The notes under the pieces were generated by a model. That model was given only the letters and a program-made list of their open reading frames with translations. It had not been told where the DNA came from and did no database searches. The translations under genes were made by a program, and so were the position numbers. Positions 10,551 through 23,760 of a stretch of 64,000 nucleotides of DNA are shown piece after piece. The DNA is from Epiperipatus broadwayi (lineage: Eukaryota; Onychophora; Udeonychophora; Euonychophora; Peripatidae): NCBI GenBank assembly GCA_028023455.1, contig JAQFVV010006203.1, positions 8,598,876 to 8,662,875 of the forward strand, written 5' to 3'. Within the stretch, counting starts at the first letter, position 1. Each line of letters starts with the position of its first letter.

Positions 10551-13415
10551 TGACTTTTTGATTTCATAAGTATGCAGTGACTATGGTTTCAATAATGATA
10601 AAACAGATATATTAAAATAAATAATTGTTTTATTACAAAATATCAAAATATAAATAAAGTAAAATTATAAGCAACAATAATGAACATAATTTATTATTAA
10701 AATTCTGTAAAATAATCAACAAATATCAGTCTTTATTCTCTAAGAATAATCGAAGTTTAGGATATGACTATGTCTAATTTTACCTGTTGCAAAGACATTA
10801 GCACACTATTGGAGAAGGTAGAACAATATTCAAGCAAATCTTAACTTTAAATACTGGAGGATATAATTATTATTATTGTTTTATCCTGTTAACAATAACT
10901 AATCGTAATAATGTTTTATATTGTCCTTAATTAGTTTGTTAGCACTAACTAATCAACAACTAATCAACGTCATTTATAAAACTGAATAGATCTTTTATTC
11001 CTTTAAAGTAAATAAAATTATTTGTTTAGCACCCCTAAATATATATAAAATATGAAGCTTTATTTATTACATCTTAATATCCTTTACTGGAATTATTTGC
11101 TATGCTTCAATACCATTCAAAGTTTTAAGAATTAGTTAGGAGTGTAACTGCTAACAAAATATAATTCAGTTTCTTATATCATCATGATGATTTATTGTAA
11201 ATTATAGCATTTCAAAGTTAATACAAATATCATAGGAGCTATGTACAAAATATCCGTATAGATCTAACTGTCTACTTAACGATGATTAACTTCCTATGAA
11301 TCTTAGGCTAAATTTTAAAAACTAATAAAACATACGATAAATTAAATATAATAGGTTTAGATAAGTTTAAAAGTTAATTCAGCCTATACAACTTAACTCC
11401 AATATAAGTATAATTGCATCATACCCAATAATAAATTTTATAATATTGTTACCTATACGTTCATATCTTAATCATTAAAAACCAATCAACACTTAGACAA
11501 TCCCAATATTAATAACAATCAACAATTTCAAACTGTTGTCAAGGCAAACCACCTTTTCTTATTTTAATAATATCTGGAGAACATCATAATTTCAATCTTA
11601 CACTAATAATTATAACTAAATAATTATACATAATAACCAAGTTTATTTAATGTAAACCAAAGATTTGTAATCTAATTGTTCTGAACAATTAAAATTTATT
11701 CTATGATAATATTTGCACTTGCATAATACTCCAACTTTTAAAAAAACCTACTGGTTACTTTAATAAAACATCAAATATTATATTATAAGCATAAGATAAT
11801 TCCTTTTGTATATTTAATCCTTATCATCACTTAATATGAAGATATAATAAAATTTCCTTAATCTAATTCTGATTATATTTTTAGCACACTAACCATTTTA
11901 GGATGTTTGCCAATGATTTTGATGTTTGTAATATTTTAATATAGTGACATCTATAATCTGTAATCTATTCTTAAAACACTGACAGCAAATGGTAGTTAAA
12001 ATCCTACAAAAAGAGAAACTGTTTAATCCATTTGAAAATACCTGAGAATTTATTCAGATGACAGACATTTATCACTTATTTATTAGCAATACATTATTAA
12101 TTCTTTGGTTTACAGTTCAGGTCATTTTTATATTTAATGACCAAGCAATAAATTATAATCCATAAATGCATTGTCTCCATAGATTTTACTTTAAAATTCA
12201 GCATTTTATCCAGGCTTCGAATTTTGAATTTTATATTACTGTATACCTGAATTTAAACTTATTAATTAAAGTTTATCTTTCACTAATCCATGATAAGATA
12301 ATCTATAGCTCTTAAACAAGAACTTTCACAGTTATTTTGAAGAAATAGATAAGTTGTTTTATAATTATTTGGAATGAAGAAGTGAGCAACATGGTTGAAG
12401 TTATTATAAGCATTCCATAAGCAATTTTACAAAGTTTTCATTAAAAATTGAAAACAATAATATTTTTTATTGAAATAGCATTTAATAATAATCTCTTGTT
12501 TGTTGATGTTGTTTATCCCTTTCAATTTGAGAAAAAACATTTTTACCAAGCTAGGCAAAATGCCTAGACTGAGTTGATTTACTGGGCATCATGAAATAGC
12601 TGTCGAAATGGCTATTTTAAAATTTTAGTTGGCCTAGATTTTGAATGCATTGAAATTTTCTGACTAACTAGATTTTCCAAGCACCACTATTTACATGTTT
12701 TGATCACCTTGATTAGCTAATATTTCGCACTATGCTTTTCTATTTCCATGTGCCAACTTAAGGCTCTCACCATCTTCTGTATCATGTACAAGTGTTGTGC
12801 TGGCTGTAATGTAATATTTATTTATATAATTATTTATTTATAAGTTTTATAATATAACTCGTTTCACTTTATTCTTGTGTAGGAGGTGGCAAATTGCAGC
12901 TTGTGAGTCAAATGTGATTTTTTAAACCCAATCTCATAGCACTTTTTATCATGATAAACATAAACATATTTTTATTTCCTCTTGTAATTTGTAAATAAAT
13001 GTTTTGATAACTCTAGGACAAAAAAATGTGCACTACAATGCTGTTTCTTGAATTCAATCTTATTATATAATAGAAATTATTGGATATGATGAATATTTAA
13101 ATATTAAAAATTTGTGAATAAATCAAATTGTCAAAGTAATTTTTTGTTTTCATTTATTTATTTTTAAGAGAATTTTTATTTTTTTAGGATGTATACAGAT
13201 TCTTCTATATTCTATTACTAAAATAAATATTTATATATATCCATAGACTTTCACAAATTCGTATTTTTCAGAACATCTTTTTCACCTCTTTCTTTGCTGC
13301 TCTTTAATGGGGATAGGAGGTATATCTGTTTGTTTAATGTTCTTTAATGGATGTTGGGAGATTTAAACAAAAGGTTCTTTGTGTTAAAAAGTTTGTCTAT
13401 CTGTCCCTGTTCTAG

Positions 13416-13446
<31 letters not shown>

Positions 13447-13883
13447 AATATATGATTTTAACTCATTTTCCACCCAACTTACAATGGGGACATATATGTA
13501 TACTGGAAACAAAACTTGTCTTATTTTGCATTTAGAGATCGCTAAAATTCATGTGGGTAAAAGTCGTTAAGTAATTCATTGAAGAATAAAGCCTTTCCAA
13601 TATTTGTTTTTTTAGAAAAACAGTGAAAGATTCTCAGCAAGCTTGCTAAATTGCTGTTAGTGAGAGATTTCAGTTTTACTTTTTGCCGTCCACCCATTTA
13701 TAGACCAATCATAAATAAAGTGTTTGTCCACCTAAGAAACAGTTACGTTAAAAATAATTCTTTAATTTGATTACAAATCTTCTGTTAAGTGTAAATATGT
13801 GTATATCTGCATAAATGAATAAATTTAAACTCTATTATAATATTAATTACTTCAAATCTATATATTGATAATTCTGTTTTCAG
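10551..13883. other. Intron sequence, nothing recognised
   Basis: About 3.3 kb of AT-rich DNA up to the acceptor cag at 13881-13883. It contains an AT microsatellite at about 13418-13443. No ORF, RNA gene or element could be supported on either strand. Confidence 0.5.
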
Positions 13884-14066
13884 AATGTGGTCCTGCTGAA
13901 AATTTCATTTGCCTACATGATGGTTTGTGGCCAGACCAACACGACTGTTCAGGTTACTGGAACTGCAAAGGTTTACAAGCAACATACAGCAGATGTATTC
14001 CTGGAATGGTCTTTAATCAAGATTCTAGAGAATGTGACTTTTTAAATGCAATTACTCAAGGATGCT
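13884..14066 (+). CDS. Chitin-binding CBM14 exon
   Basis: Second visible domain of the same gene. It starts with AA after ttttcag, completing Glu from the previous exon's G, and ends T|GTAAGT, so it is again phase 1 to phase 1 (61 codons). The domain reads C-x11-C-x5-C-x9-C-x12-C-x9-C with the core SGYWNC and GMVFNQDSREC. An extra cysteine in the leading ECGP lies outside the six-cysteine set. The aromatic after the fifth cysteine (CDF) replaces the CDW of other domains. The donor is followed by a TA tract at about 14078-14100. Confidence 0.9.
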
Positions 14067-15851
14067 GTAAGTTGCGTGTATATATATATATATATATATA
14101 AAGTGAATAACACTAAAATATCTAAATCAAGTTTGATGGTCGGTTTGATATATATATATATATAAACGTCGGTATATCAATATTTACATTTTTTAACACG
14201 GATGAACCCGCAAAATATGTCTTATATATATATATATAATATAATACAAGATAATGTCAAATTAAAGATGTTTGCAGGAAATTCTGTTAGCATTAATCTT
14301 TGAATTTTACTTCATAGTGGCTTAAATTTTATTATATTTCAATTCATAGTACACTTTTGACTTCTTACTTCATATTTATGATAGAATTTTAAAAAATTCT
14401 AATAGTTTTATTGCTTGGGATATTATAAAAAGTTGGAGAGAGCTAAGCTATAAACCATATGATTGAGTTCTAGACTTTCACACTAACACTGCACTAAAGA
14501 CCATAGGGTATTGTACAATAATGAGAATTAATTTGCGCTTAAGATTTTAAATATAATAGTATTTATGTTTTCATTTTTACTAATTTCAATACTGTTAAAT
14601 CTCTGTCTTATCCAATATCCTTTTTGAATGCACAATGAATGGAGCCTCTAACTTTCTCTTTATATCATTTCTCTCCTTGAAGATTATCTTGACTTTTTTT
14701 ATGTAAAGGCGATATAGAGGTGAATATGGCGGCTATTTCGGTTGTGTTATATACATGTATATGCTGCCTGTTTCTGGATACTAAATTTTCTGGTCTCCTT
14801 GATATGTTTGAAAAAACAGATCTTTTAAAAACATTTCATGTAGTACACAATATTGAAACTATCTAATATTGGTAGGCTATCTCTGGTTTAATAATGCTAG
14901 ACATAGCTTATCAATAAAACACCCCTCATATTTTGCATGCTCCATCGAACATTGCAAAAGTGACTTGTTTTTCCCCAATGCATCAAGAGGACAAATGAAA
15001 ATTTAGCTCCAGAATCACTTTGGATAATCACCCCGGTCTCCATATATTTTGCAACTTAAGAGATAAAAAGAGATTTTTTTAGACTGTAAAAGATCAGGAT
15101 AATTTGCTGAAGGTAGAAACTATATAAAGAGAAAATCCAAATAGGTTTGATTTATAATTGATTGATTGAGAGAGTGAATTAAAAAAGCATACCAATATTG
15201 AAATCGTAAAAGCTCGATTATGAAAACTAATTGTCTGCATAAACTATTTAATATTCATTATTGTGTCATAAATATGATGTAAAAACTGGGCAAACAATTA
15301 CTAAATAAAATTTAAATTACCACAAAGTAAATATTTTTCTAGATTAATTCAACGTGATGCCAAGACACATAAATATATTTTAAAAAATTGATAAAACAGG
15401 TTTTCAATGCAAGGCATGCTTTATCAAAGGAAAATGTACTAGCCTGGCTTAGCAATATTTTGAAATTTATTACAAGTTATTTATTTGTAGTTCGAATATT
15501 TTTGTGAATGTAATTTATATATATATATCATTTTAAATAATACTACTCAAAAACAAAGACCCTTTTTTAAAAAAAAAAAAAAAAATTATTTTGAAAAGCT
15601 TGATAAAATAAGATTAGGATTATTTAATTTATTCGCTATTATTCATTCTTTTCTCCCTACTTTTATGTATATTAAAATTAATCTATGCTTCATTTTTTTG
15701 TTCATTCATATTTTACAATTACGTACTAAAATAGTTAAAATACAATAATTAAAAGATTTTCCTTTATAAAACAAGCCTTCATAAAACTTCTCTAGCATTA
15801 ATTTTCTTTTTATAAGCTGACGTTATAATCATAAATAAATAAGCAATGAAC
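14067..15851. other. Intron sequence with TA tracts and a shared motif
   Basis: AT microsatellites occur at about 14078-14100, 14150-14164 and 14226-14240. The motif shared with 4068-4110 lies at 14190-14232. A poly-A run is near 15570-15585. Nothing else was recognised. Confidence 0.5.
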
Positions 15852-16117
15852 ATCTTATAGAGTTATAAACAGTGAGGATTGCCAATTCCTCTACAAGCTT
15901 TATGATAAATGCTTAGCCAGAGCCAGCACTTATAATATCTCTGTCAGGGGGGTTACTGACAGAGATATTTTAAGTGCTAGCTCTGTCTAAGCATTTATCA
16001 TAAAGCTTGTAGAGGAATTGGCAATCCTCACTGTTTATAACTTACAAGCTTAACAGATAGGGTCATGTGATCTATGAATTGGATCCATGACTCTTATTTT
16101 GACTATCTTATAGAGTT
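15852..16117. mobile_element. ORF-less hairpin insertion with 13-bp target duplication
   Basis: The identical 13-mers atcttatagagtt at 15852-15864 and 16105-16117 flank a 240-bp insert. The first 178 bases form two inverted arms of about 85 bp (ataaacagtgaggattgcc on the left, ggcaatcctcactgtttat on the right) with a small central loop near 15941-15960. A unique tail of about 60 bases contains ggtcatgtgat. Part of the arm (aagctttatgataaatgct) resembles the hammerhead-bearing repeats at 61003-61262. A 13-bp duplication fits target-primed integration better than a cut-and-paste MITE. Confidence 0.85.
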
Positions 16118-19100
16118 GTATCAGAATCCCATGACCAGTTTGTACTTTTTTAACTTTCTAATAAAGAGATATTAATTTTCCCACATCCATATCTTATTTT
16201 ATCCAACTATTTGAATTAATGGTTTGAATGAGTCAACATTCAAGCAAACTTATTTGCATATAAATAATTACAAAGCAGAAGAGAGAATTGAATTATAAAT
16301 AATGCAAACTTTACAATAGTTAAATAAATATTCATTTTTTGTTTAAATACCTTATTAATTCAAATACCTTTGTGTTTTATTCAAAAAGAGTGTTTGCAAC
16401 TTTATATTTCCCAAATTGCGATTGCCAAATCTACTCTTTCAATTCCCTTTCTTTCTAAATATATACATATGTTAAATAAACAAATAAAAATAAACAAAAT
16501 TAAAAAAATTTTTTTGCATTTTAATTTTTTTATGCACACAATTTTTTTACCTATTCGCACAAAATTCACTGTTATTTGTGAATTTCAATCAATATTATTT
16601 GCTGAATTTCATCCCCGCAATATCTCCGCAATGGGGACTTCAAACGAAATAGCACAGATATGAAAAAACAGTTGTAATTTGATTGTATATCTGCAATTTT
16701 GTTTTAGGATGAAGTATAAAAAATTATAGAAACTACTATGCTCTTGAATAAAGAAATCATCACTATATGAGATATAACAATTTTACACTTGGACAATTAA
16801 TATAGCAATATACATTAACTTAGAGTTGTATTCTTCTACTTATCTTCTTTCTCTGGTTTATCTTAGTATAGTTTGTATAAAACTCCTAACTTTTATTAAC
16901 TTTTAACTTTTTTAATTTTATTATTTTATAAAATAAAACAGCTGTCAAAATTTTAAGTGATTTTTAATACTAAAAATTTAAATAATTCTACCGATATTCT
17001 CTTTTTATCATCAATGAAATCAGTTAAATAGTAGAACTTTATAAATAAACTAAAGTAGACTATACAAAAAATAAAACTTTAACAGTTTAATTATTTTTAA
17101 CTTTTTTTAAAAAAAGATGCATAAATCTTAAATAACCTTAAAAATAAAAGTCTATAATTAAAGATAGCTATCTCACAGTAAAATACCTTCTTAAAAAGAG
17201 ACCTATAGAAAAAAAAATTTTTTTGACAAATCCCTGTTTAGTATTAAGTAATTACAAGGTTATATGAAAAATTTACAATGAACATATCTCTAATAAATTA
17301 TAGACCATTTTAAATTAATTATATATATAAATTTTAATCAGTTGATAAATCTTTTTTTCTTTTTAAACGACTGGCCAAAATCATGTAGAAAATTATCTGA
17401 ACAAATTAATAAATTGTAACTTTTGTAATTATTCTATTAGTTTCCTCATTTTATTAATTAAAAATTAATAATTCTTTATTGAATTTTATCTGAAACATGA
17501 TTAGATATTATCAAGGAAGATACATTATTAGTTAATTAATTCATTATTCTATTCTTTATTGACCATCACCTTACCTAATTATGAAGCTGTCTTTTATATC
17601 AAAAAACCTATAACTGTCTATTTGTAGAGGATAAATTGTGCCTTATTAATTAAGAACAGCAATTAATATAATAGAAGTTCTGTACACCCTTGGAATGATC
17701 AATCAGTGATTAGTAAAGATGATACTAAAGTAAATTCAAATATTGTATAAACTAAAGAAAGAAACGATTTGTTATTTACAAAAATATTTTTTTTCATTTT
17801 CCTAATACTAATCTTAACAAAGATTAGAATGTTTAAGATATGTCCAATATTATCAATGCTTTCCTTCATTTCCACGTGTTCTCATCTGAGATATTACAAC
17901 ATTTGGTGTGCCCAACATTTTATATAATAAACTTTAAAAAAAGTTATCCGGGAAGCTATGTCTGTATCAATGCTGAAAGTGATAATCATAAAATATAGCT
18001 TATACAGACTCACATTTCACATATATAATATTTGGGGTCTAATTTTTACAGTACATTTATATTTAAAAAAAGAAAAACTTTGATCAAATTGGTACTATGA
18101 ATTCCCCAATCAAAATGATCCAATATAATTCGATTTAATCGTAGTTTTAGTAGTTAAATGTATTAATTTGTTTATCTAATTCTAACGTTCTATAAGATTT
18201 GCATTAAAAATGCAACAGTAAGCAAAATTATAAATATCATTGTATAAAAAAGACTTTCACTATTCTTAACACAGTATTCATTTTTTAGTTGAATTACTAT
18301 TAAAATTCGGATTCTAGCTTTACAATCACGTTGAGCATTGCATTTCTTTAATACCGATTGAGTTGCTATATTAATAAGAGCCTATACAGATCTCCCAATC
18401 TACTAGTGACATCTGGTTTAATTTATAGAAACAAATGTTTAACAAATAATTAGTGGATTTTTCCCCATCAAATTGCTATATGAAACATTAATATTATTAC
18501 ATACATATTTATAAATAAACATGCATTCATGCACAATACACACTTTTTATTATAAACTTTGTTATTGAAAGTATCCATATTAAGGATTCTACAAGTCAAT
18601 TTTTTTTTTTGAAAAAGTAATAAGTATAGCCTTATTTTAAGGAAAAATAAACGTAACAAAATCAAAGATAGTGGCCAGACAAATAATTAATTTTATGTTA
18701 TTCTGTATGTGTATATATAAATCAAGTAAAAACACTCATCATAAATTAATAATTGTAATAAAAAATAAAGCTCTAATAATAATTATCAAAATTTAGAAAT
18801 ACTTTCAGCTACTTTTATAACCATTCTTAACTGCTAAACATTTTAAATTTTCTAGAATTTAATTGAAAATAGTTACAAAAGTAACTGAAAGTATTTCAGA
18901 ATTTTTAGACTTGTAATAAACAATATTTACAGTTAATAATTGTAATAATAAATAACACTATTAAGTATTAAGTAATAATAAATAACACTATTAAGTATTA
19001 AATCATTTGAACCTTACTTTATAGTAGCAACAACTTAATACCATCATTACTATTGAACAATTTTGTCAAGATTAAATTATATATAATAAACTTTTTATAA

Positions 19101-19157
19101 AAATATGTACAATCTTTTATCTTTCATTAAAAATATTAAAATCTTCAACTGTCCATT
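16118..19157. other. Intron sequence, nothing recognised
   Basis: Three kilobases of AT-rich DNA with no supportable gene or element other than the small tandem repeat listed separately. Confidence 0.5.
18942..19000. repeat. Two tandem 30-bp units
   Basis: The unit gtaataataaataacac plus tattaagtatta(a) is repeated in tandem at 18942-18971 and 18972-19000 without visible substitutions. Confidence 0.85.
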
Positions 19158-19715
19158 TCATGATACTTCATCATTCAAATCAGCAGTTGGAGTAATAGTG
19201 AGGCCAGTTGTTTTCAATATGCGTCTAGCTTCTTCAACATTTGTACCTTCCAATCGAATAGCAAAAGAAATTTCGGGATTAATAGATTTGCAAACACAGT
19301 CAATTCCATTTGCAATAATCGCTGTTTACATTTCCACCAAATATATTGGTAAATATAGCTTTAACATTTTTATCAGCTGAAATGATGCGACAACTTTTTG
19401 AACTTGTTCTTCTCTCAGAGATCCGCCTATATCAAGAAAGTTTGTTAGAAATTCTTCTTGTAATTTAATATCTGTAGAAGCCATAGATAAACCGGCTCCA
19501 TTCATTAGGCATGAGACATTTCCATCCATGCCAATATAATTTAAATGGTGTTTTGATACTTCTGTTTCAGGGAGAATCTGTTTTGAAAAATCATTCGTTA
19601 CAACGATTTCTTTTTGTCGTTGTCAAAATTAATCTTGACATCAAAAATAAGTAACTCTGCCATCAGGGACGTCCTCCAAAGGGATTAATTTCAACTTGAA
19701 TAGCATTTACTTTCA
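19158..19715 (-). pseudogene. SUCLG2: Processed pseudogene of GDP/GTP-type succinyl-CoA ligase beta subunit
   Basis: On the minus strand, conceptual pieces line up with the C-terminal half of the mitochondrial TCA-cycle enzyme that makes GTP from succinyl-CoA. In order they are: QVEINP, VPDGRVTYF, FDVKINFDNDKKK, YIGMDGNVSCLMNGAGLSMA, NFLDIGGSLREEQVQK, KNVKAIFTNIFGG, IIANGIDCVCKSINPEIS and IRLEGTNVEEARRIL. The wording NIFGG..N..IIANGI and LEGTNV fits the GTP-specific subunit better than the ATP-specific one. Several one-base frameshifts separate the pieces, and no intron interrupts them. The open frame ends at TGA (19158-19160), earlier than the family's usual C-terminus. The parent gene is elsewhere. 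Confidence 0.85.
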
Positions 19716-21930
19716 AAAAATAAATGCTTCAAAATTACAAAAATGTTACCAGATGTTTTATTATGAAACCAAAAAATAGATTAAAAACCAAAGACTGAAA
19801 CATATATAAAGATTTTTTATTTCAAAAAAAGAAGGAGAAAGTTTGGTAAAAAAAAAATAGAAGTTAATAATAAATATCTCAGTCAAATTATTTGCAAATG
19901 GAAACAACATAATGAAAATAATTATAGGATTAAATTTAAATGGAATACTTTTTGTGGGAATGGACAAAAAAAAATTGGAGGGTTATCTGGGGAAAGATTT
20001 TTAATATGTGTTTTTCTAAATATTTACGAATCAATATAAGATGTGAACATTTAATAAAAATGGAATGCAATGATTTAGATCATGTAATGAAGTGTGACAA
20101 AATTTATATTTTAATTGAGAATAGGATCAGAAAAACATATATATGAGTGGCATACAGATATGTTTGAAACATTATATCGTTTAGCTGATGAATTTCTCAG
20201 ATTGATTAAAAATTGGAGTTATTTGTCAATTATGGTTTTAGGTTCTAGTACGTTTCTATTCATAATAATATTAAACGTAAAATAATCAGAATTATTTTAA
20301 TTTAGTTTCTAAAAATAGAATTATTTTACATTCAAATTATTTAAATGTATCTAAAAATTTAAAATAAAATTAATAACTGAAGAGAAATATAAGAAAAATA
20401 GCCTGCAGTAAAACAAAAGAATTGTTTTTCAACCAATTATAAGTGCAATCGCCATTGATTTCGCCTGTCTTATCTAAAAGTTTAGAAGTGCTGATTATTC
20501 ACTTCTATTATCGTTTCTTCATCTAAAACTAAATATTTTTTAAAAAATCTAAATCTAGACACATTTTAAGTCAAAATAGTGTGAAAAATACTTTATGAAA
20601 AACAGTGGTATTTTGCTAATTGTCACCGAATGTCATTCATTTGTCTTGATTATTTTTCTGCTAAAAATTAAAAATTGTCCAATCAAAGAGACAAGAAAAA
20701 ACAAAGAATGAAAATAGGAAGAAGGATAAGAAAAGGAAGAAAGGGAAAAAGAGGAAAAAACAAAGTGAAAGGAAAACAGAAAGAACCAAATGACAAATGC
20801 AAAATGGCTGCTTGAATGGTAGCGGTGAACTAAAGACCAAGATATAATATAAAACTGCAGAAGATATAAATGAGATATGTAAATTCTTGTTAAATTGTAA
20901 CCAATATGAATAAAGACCAAAACAAATGTAAATGAATAAACCTGTAACCTAATGTATTCTGTTTAATTTATATTCCAATAAATGATTCCTTAATAAAAAT
21001 ATATAAAAAAAATTATATTTAGATATAGTATTGTAAAAAATCAATTGTGAATATAAAAAATTATGGAAAATATATTTATTTACATTCAAAATCTATTATG
21101 AAAGCATAAAACACTTTATGTGTCGTTCCTGACTTGGCAGTTAGAAACTCCTGATTAACAACGGCTGAAATTGACAGTTTGTGCTTTGAAACACCATATA
21201 ATATAAAAAGTGATGGGCAATTGGCTTCTTGTATGACTATATATGCCAAAAAAAAATTCAATTTTTTGCAAAAACACTTCTAAATGATTTTTTTTTTTTT
21301 TTAATTAAAATTTTAAATATAGATTAAGCTAAGAATTTATTACAAATTGAGCATAAAATTAAGAAAATGTGACCAAAAATGGCCGAGAGAGGGGGCAAAA
21401 TGTAAATGTTATGTTTCTTTTTTGTAATAGTCAATTCAATGATAAAATTAAGTGATAAAGTAGAACTGGACTAGAAATTTTATAAATGTATATCACATCA
21501 CATAAACAAGCTTCACAAAGAGGCATGAACAGAATTAATAGAATTTCAAGTACTGGAATAATTTCATAGTAATCTTTAATATACAATAGATCGATAATAA
21601 TTGAAATGATAAATGTATGTGTTTCTAGGAGGAGAGAGAGATTTTTTTAAAACAAAAAAATTCTTAGAAAATGATTTATTGATTTTAAAAAGTTTTTAGA
21701 AAAGTAATGCTGTAATTAGATATCAATAAAGAAGTATACTTTTGTAAAATTAAAGTTTGTATTAAAAATAATAATTAGATATGAAAATTTACTTTTTATT
21801 TGTTATTAAAATATAGTAATATTTTTTTATTATTATTAATAGTAAGTTGTTAATTTTAATAAATATTAGTTAATTTTATTTTTAATTATTTATTAACTAC
21901 TTTAATGACAAATTGTTTATTTATTTTTAG
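19716..21930. other. Intron sequence; purine-rich tract; possible LINE scrap
   Basis: A strongly purine-biased stretch lies at about 20684-20790. The frame 19940-20146 (IWGKIFNMCFSKYLRINIRC, DHVMKCDKI) looks faintly like the C-terminal tail of a LINE ORF2, but no RT motif is nearby. The segment ends in the polypyrimidine tract and AG (21929-21930) of the next exon. Confidence 0.4.
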
Positions 21931-22143
21931 TGTGTCCCGTATGCCCTCCTCCTCCTGATTATGATCCTAACAAACCTTGTCCAAGACCCTATGGACTTTT
22001 CAAGGGTCCAACTTGTGAAACTTTCTATAATTGTTATGGAGGATCATATACTATACAAAACTGTCCTCCAGGTCTGGCTTTCAATCCAAGAAGAAATTAC
22101 TGTGATAATCCTGGCAATGTTCCTGGATGTGGACACATCACAT
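21931..22143 (+). CDS. Chitin-binding CBM14 exon with proline-rich lead
   Basis: Third visible domain. It starts with TG after ttatttttag and ends T|GTAAGT (71 codons, phase 1-1). A short CPVCPPPPDYDPN linker precedes the domain C-x11-C-x5-C-x9-C-x12-C-x8-C with GLFKGPTC and GLAFNPRRNYC. This domain has the canonical VPGC ending and a CDN instead of CDW after cysteine five. It is followed 84 bases later by the 5' LTR of a retroelement. Confidence 0.92.
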
Positions 22144-22227
22144 GTAAGTTAAAAATTGTGATATCAAATCTATATTGAAAATATAGATATTTATACACAG
22201 AATGTGTTTAAAATTAGATACCATATA

Positions 22228-23197
22228 TGTCGGGTTTGTAAAAATATGTATATAGCAATTCAACAATTATAAATTATAAGACTTTTTGTTTTCCAGAAAA
22301 AGTAATGAAAATATATTAGAATAATATTTTTAGGTCACTAACTGATAAAGTAAAATTAATGAACGTTTGGGTAAAGTAATTTAAGAAAAGTGACTGTTGT
22401 ATAATTAAATCAGATAGAATGTAAAACGGTTTTAATTAATTATTAATTTTGCATAGGATTTAACAATAGAAAACATTTACATAATATATCATAAGCAAAT
22501 ATTTTATCTAGCGCCGTGCTTGCAATTATATTTCATTCCAATATCAGCCTTTCAAGCTAATTGAGCACGCGCCTTTTGAGTGTTAAATAAATAAATACTC
22601 TCCTCTTCAATCCAAGATATAGGCGCGTGCTCAATTAAAAAGAATCCTTTTTATTCCTGCAATACTATAAGAGGAGAGTATTCATTTATTCAACACTCAA
22701 AAGGCGCGTGCTCAATTAGCTTGAAAGGCTGATATTGGAATGAAATAATATATCATAAGAAAATTGCATTTGATAAATGCCAAGAAATTTTGCTAATTGC
22801 AAATATTTCTTGATACAACAGAAGTGAAAAAAACACCAAAAGGAAAACAAGACTGATAACAGTCAAGCATAAACCCTAGACTGGTGGAAGCCAAACTTCA
22901 TAAATAAATAGTATGTGCATAACAGGTCAGCACTTTATTGTGAAGCCAGCATGACTGTGAGCAGAAGCTGAATGAAGCCAAAGAACTACATTAGTTTGAG
23001 GAGCACTAAAGTGTTTTTGAAACGGAGGCCAATGGAAACCATCCAGAAAGTAGCAAATTGTTACATGCATGTGGGGAATTTATCCATAAGTGAAATATAT
23101 AGATTGTGTTGGAGTGCATTAATAACTTTTGCTATTAATAATATTTCATCATTACCCAGTCCTTATCTAAATTTCATTTATTGATTTATTTTTTGGT
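22228..23197 (+). repeat. 5' LTR of the gag-PR element (contains a hairpin insertion)
   Basis: It starts TGTCGGGTTTG and is longer than its partner because of the 22496-22744 insertion. The right end near 23197 (ttggta) is approximate, since typical CA ends were not found. Confidence 0.75.
22481..22759. mobile_element. ORF-less hairpin insertion with 15-bp target duplication
   Basis: Perfect 15-mers ataatatatcataag at 22481-22495 and 22745-22759 flank a 249-bp insert that is absent from the 3' LTR. Inverted arms of about 80 bp run from 22530 (atttcattccaatatcagc) and end near 22744. A third copy of gcgcgtgctcaatt lies in the loop region. There is no ORF. The long target duplication argues for target-primed integration. 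Confidence 0.9.
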
Positions 23198-23363
23198 ATT
23201 CTGCTTGCCTGCATTCAGATACACAACAAGTTTGAGCAACTACCATATTGAATCTGTGAACAGCAAATAAGTTTTAAAAGCTTATAACATTAGGGATAGA
23301 AAAAATGTCACTAGGTCAGTCCGCACTAATGGAATTTGATGTGAATAATGCAAGTTATTAGCC

Positions 23364-23760
23364 ATGGTATACCAACAGGTGAAATTTTTTTTATTAAATG
23401 GAATTAAAGATAATAAGAGAAAGGTAACCACTCTAATATGTATGTCAGGACTAAAAGTCATTGACATTATAAATAAGTATTTTGACTTAGCAGACAGAAT
23501 AGTATATGAAGAAATAATTAACAAGCTGAGTGAACATTTTAACCCCAGACCATTAAGACGCAGTGCCAGATTAGTATTAAGAAACAGGAGGCAATTGAAG
23601 AGCATTTTAAAAAAACTGGCTAAAGAATGTGGATATGGTGATTATGTAGATGAAATTCTGTTAGATCAATTAATCTGGGGCATGTCAGAGAACAGACTTT
23701 GACAAAATCTGCTGGCAGATGTAGAATTAAATTTTCGAAAAAGCTATTAAAAAGGGAGTG
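23364..23760 (+). pseudogene. gag capsid fragment of the LTR element
   Basis: The frame has the Ty3/gypsy gag pattern. Examples are FFLLNGIKDNKRKVTTLI, GLKVIDIINKYFDLA, EEIINKLSEHFNPRP and LAKECGYGDYVDEILLDQL. After a stop near 23701 the phrase NLLADVELNF matches LLADLTIAYKEAIKK of the other LTR element (minus strand, near 44440). It should assemble the virus-like particle. It is broken by a stop, a frameshift and the LINE insertion that follows. Confidence 0.8.

Noticed and set aside
15865-16104. Hairpin insertion as a conventional DNA-transposon MITE
   Set aside because: The 13-bp target duplication and a single-copy tail outside the arms do not fit a cut-and-paste element.
19940-20146. 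LINE ORF2 C-terminal remnant
   Set aside because: Only a vague resemblance to a cysteine/histidine tail, without RT motifs nearby. Not strong enough for its own entry.
20633-20920. 95-codon minus-strand open frame as a membrane protein
   Set aside because: It is the complement of a purine-rich tract, giving Phe/Ser/Leu-rich low complexity without family resemblance or splice signals.
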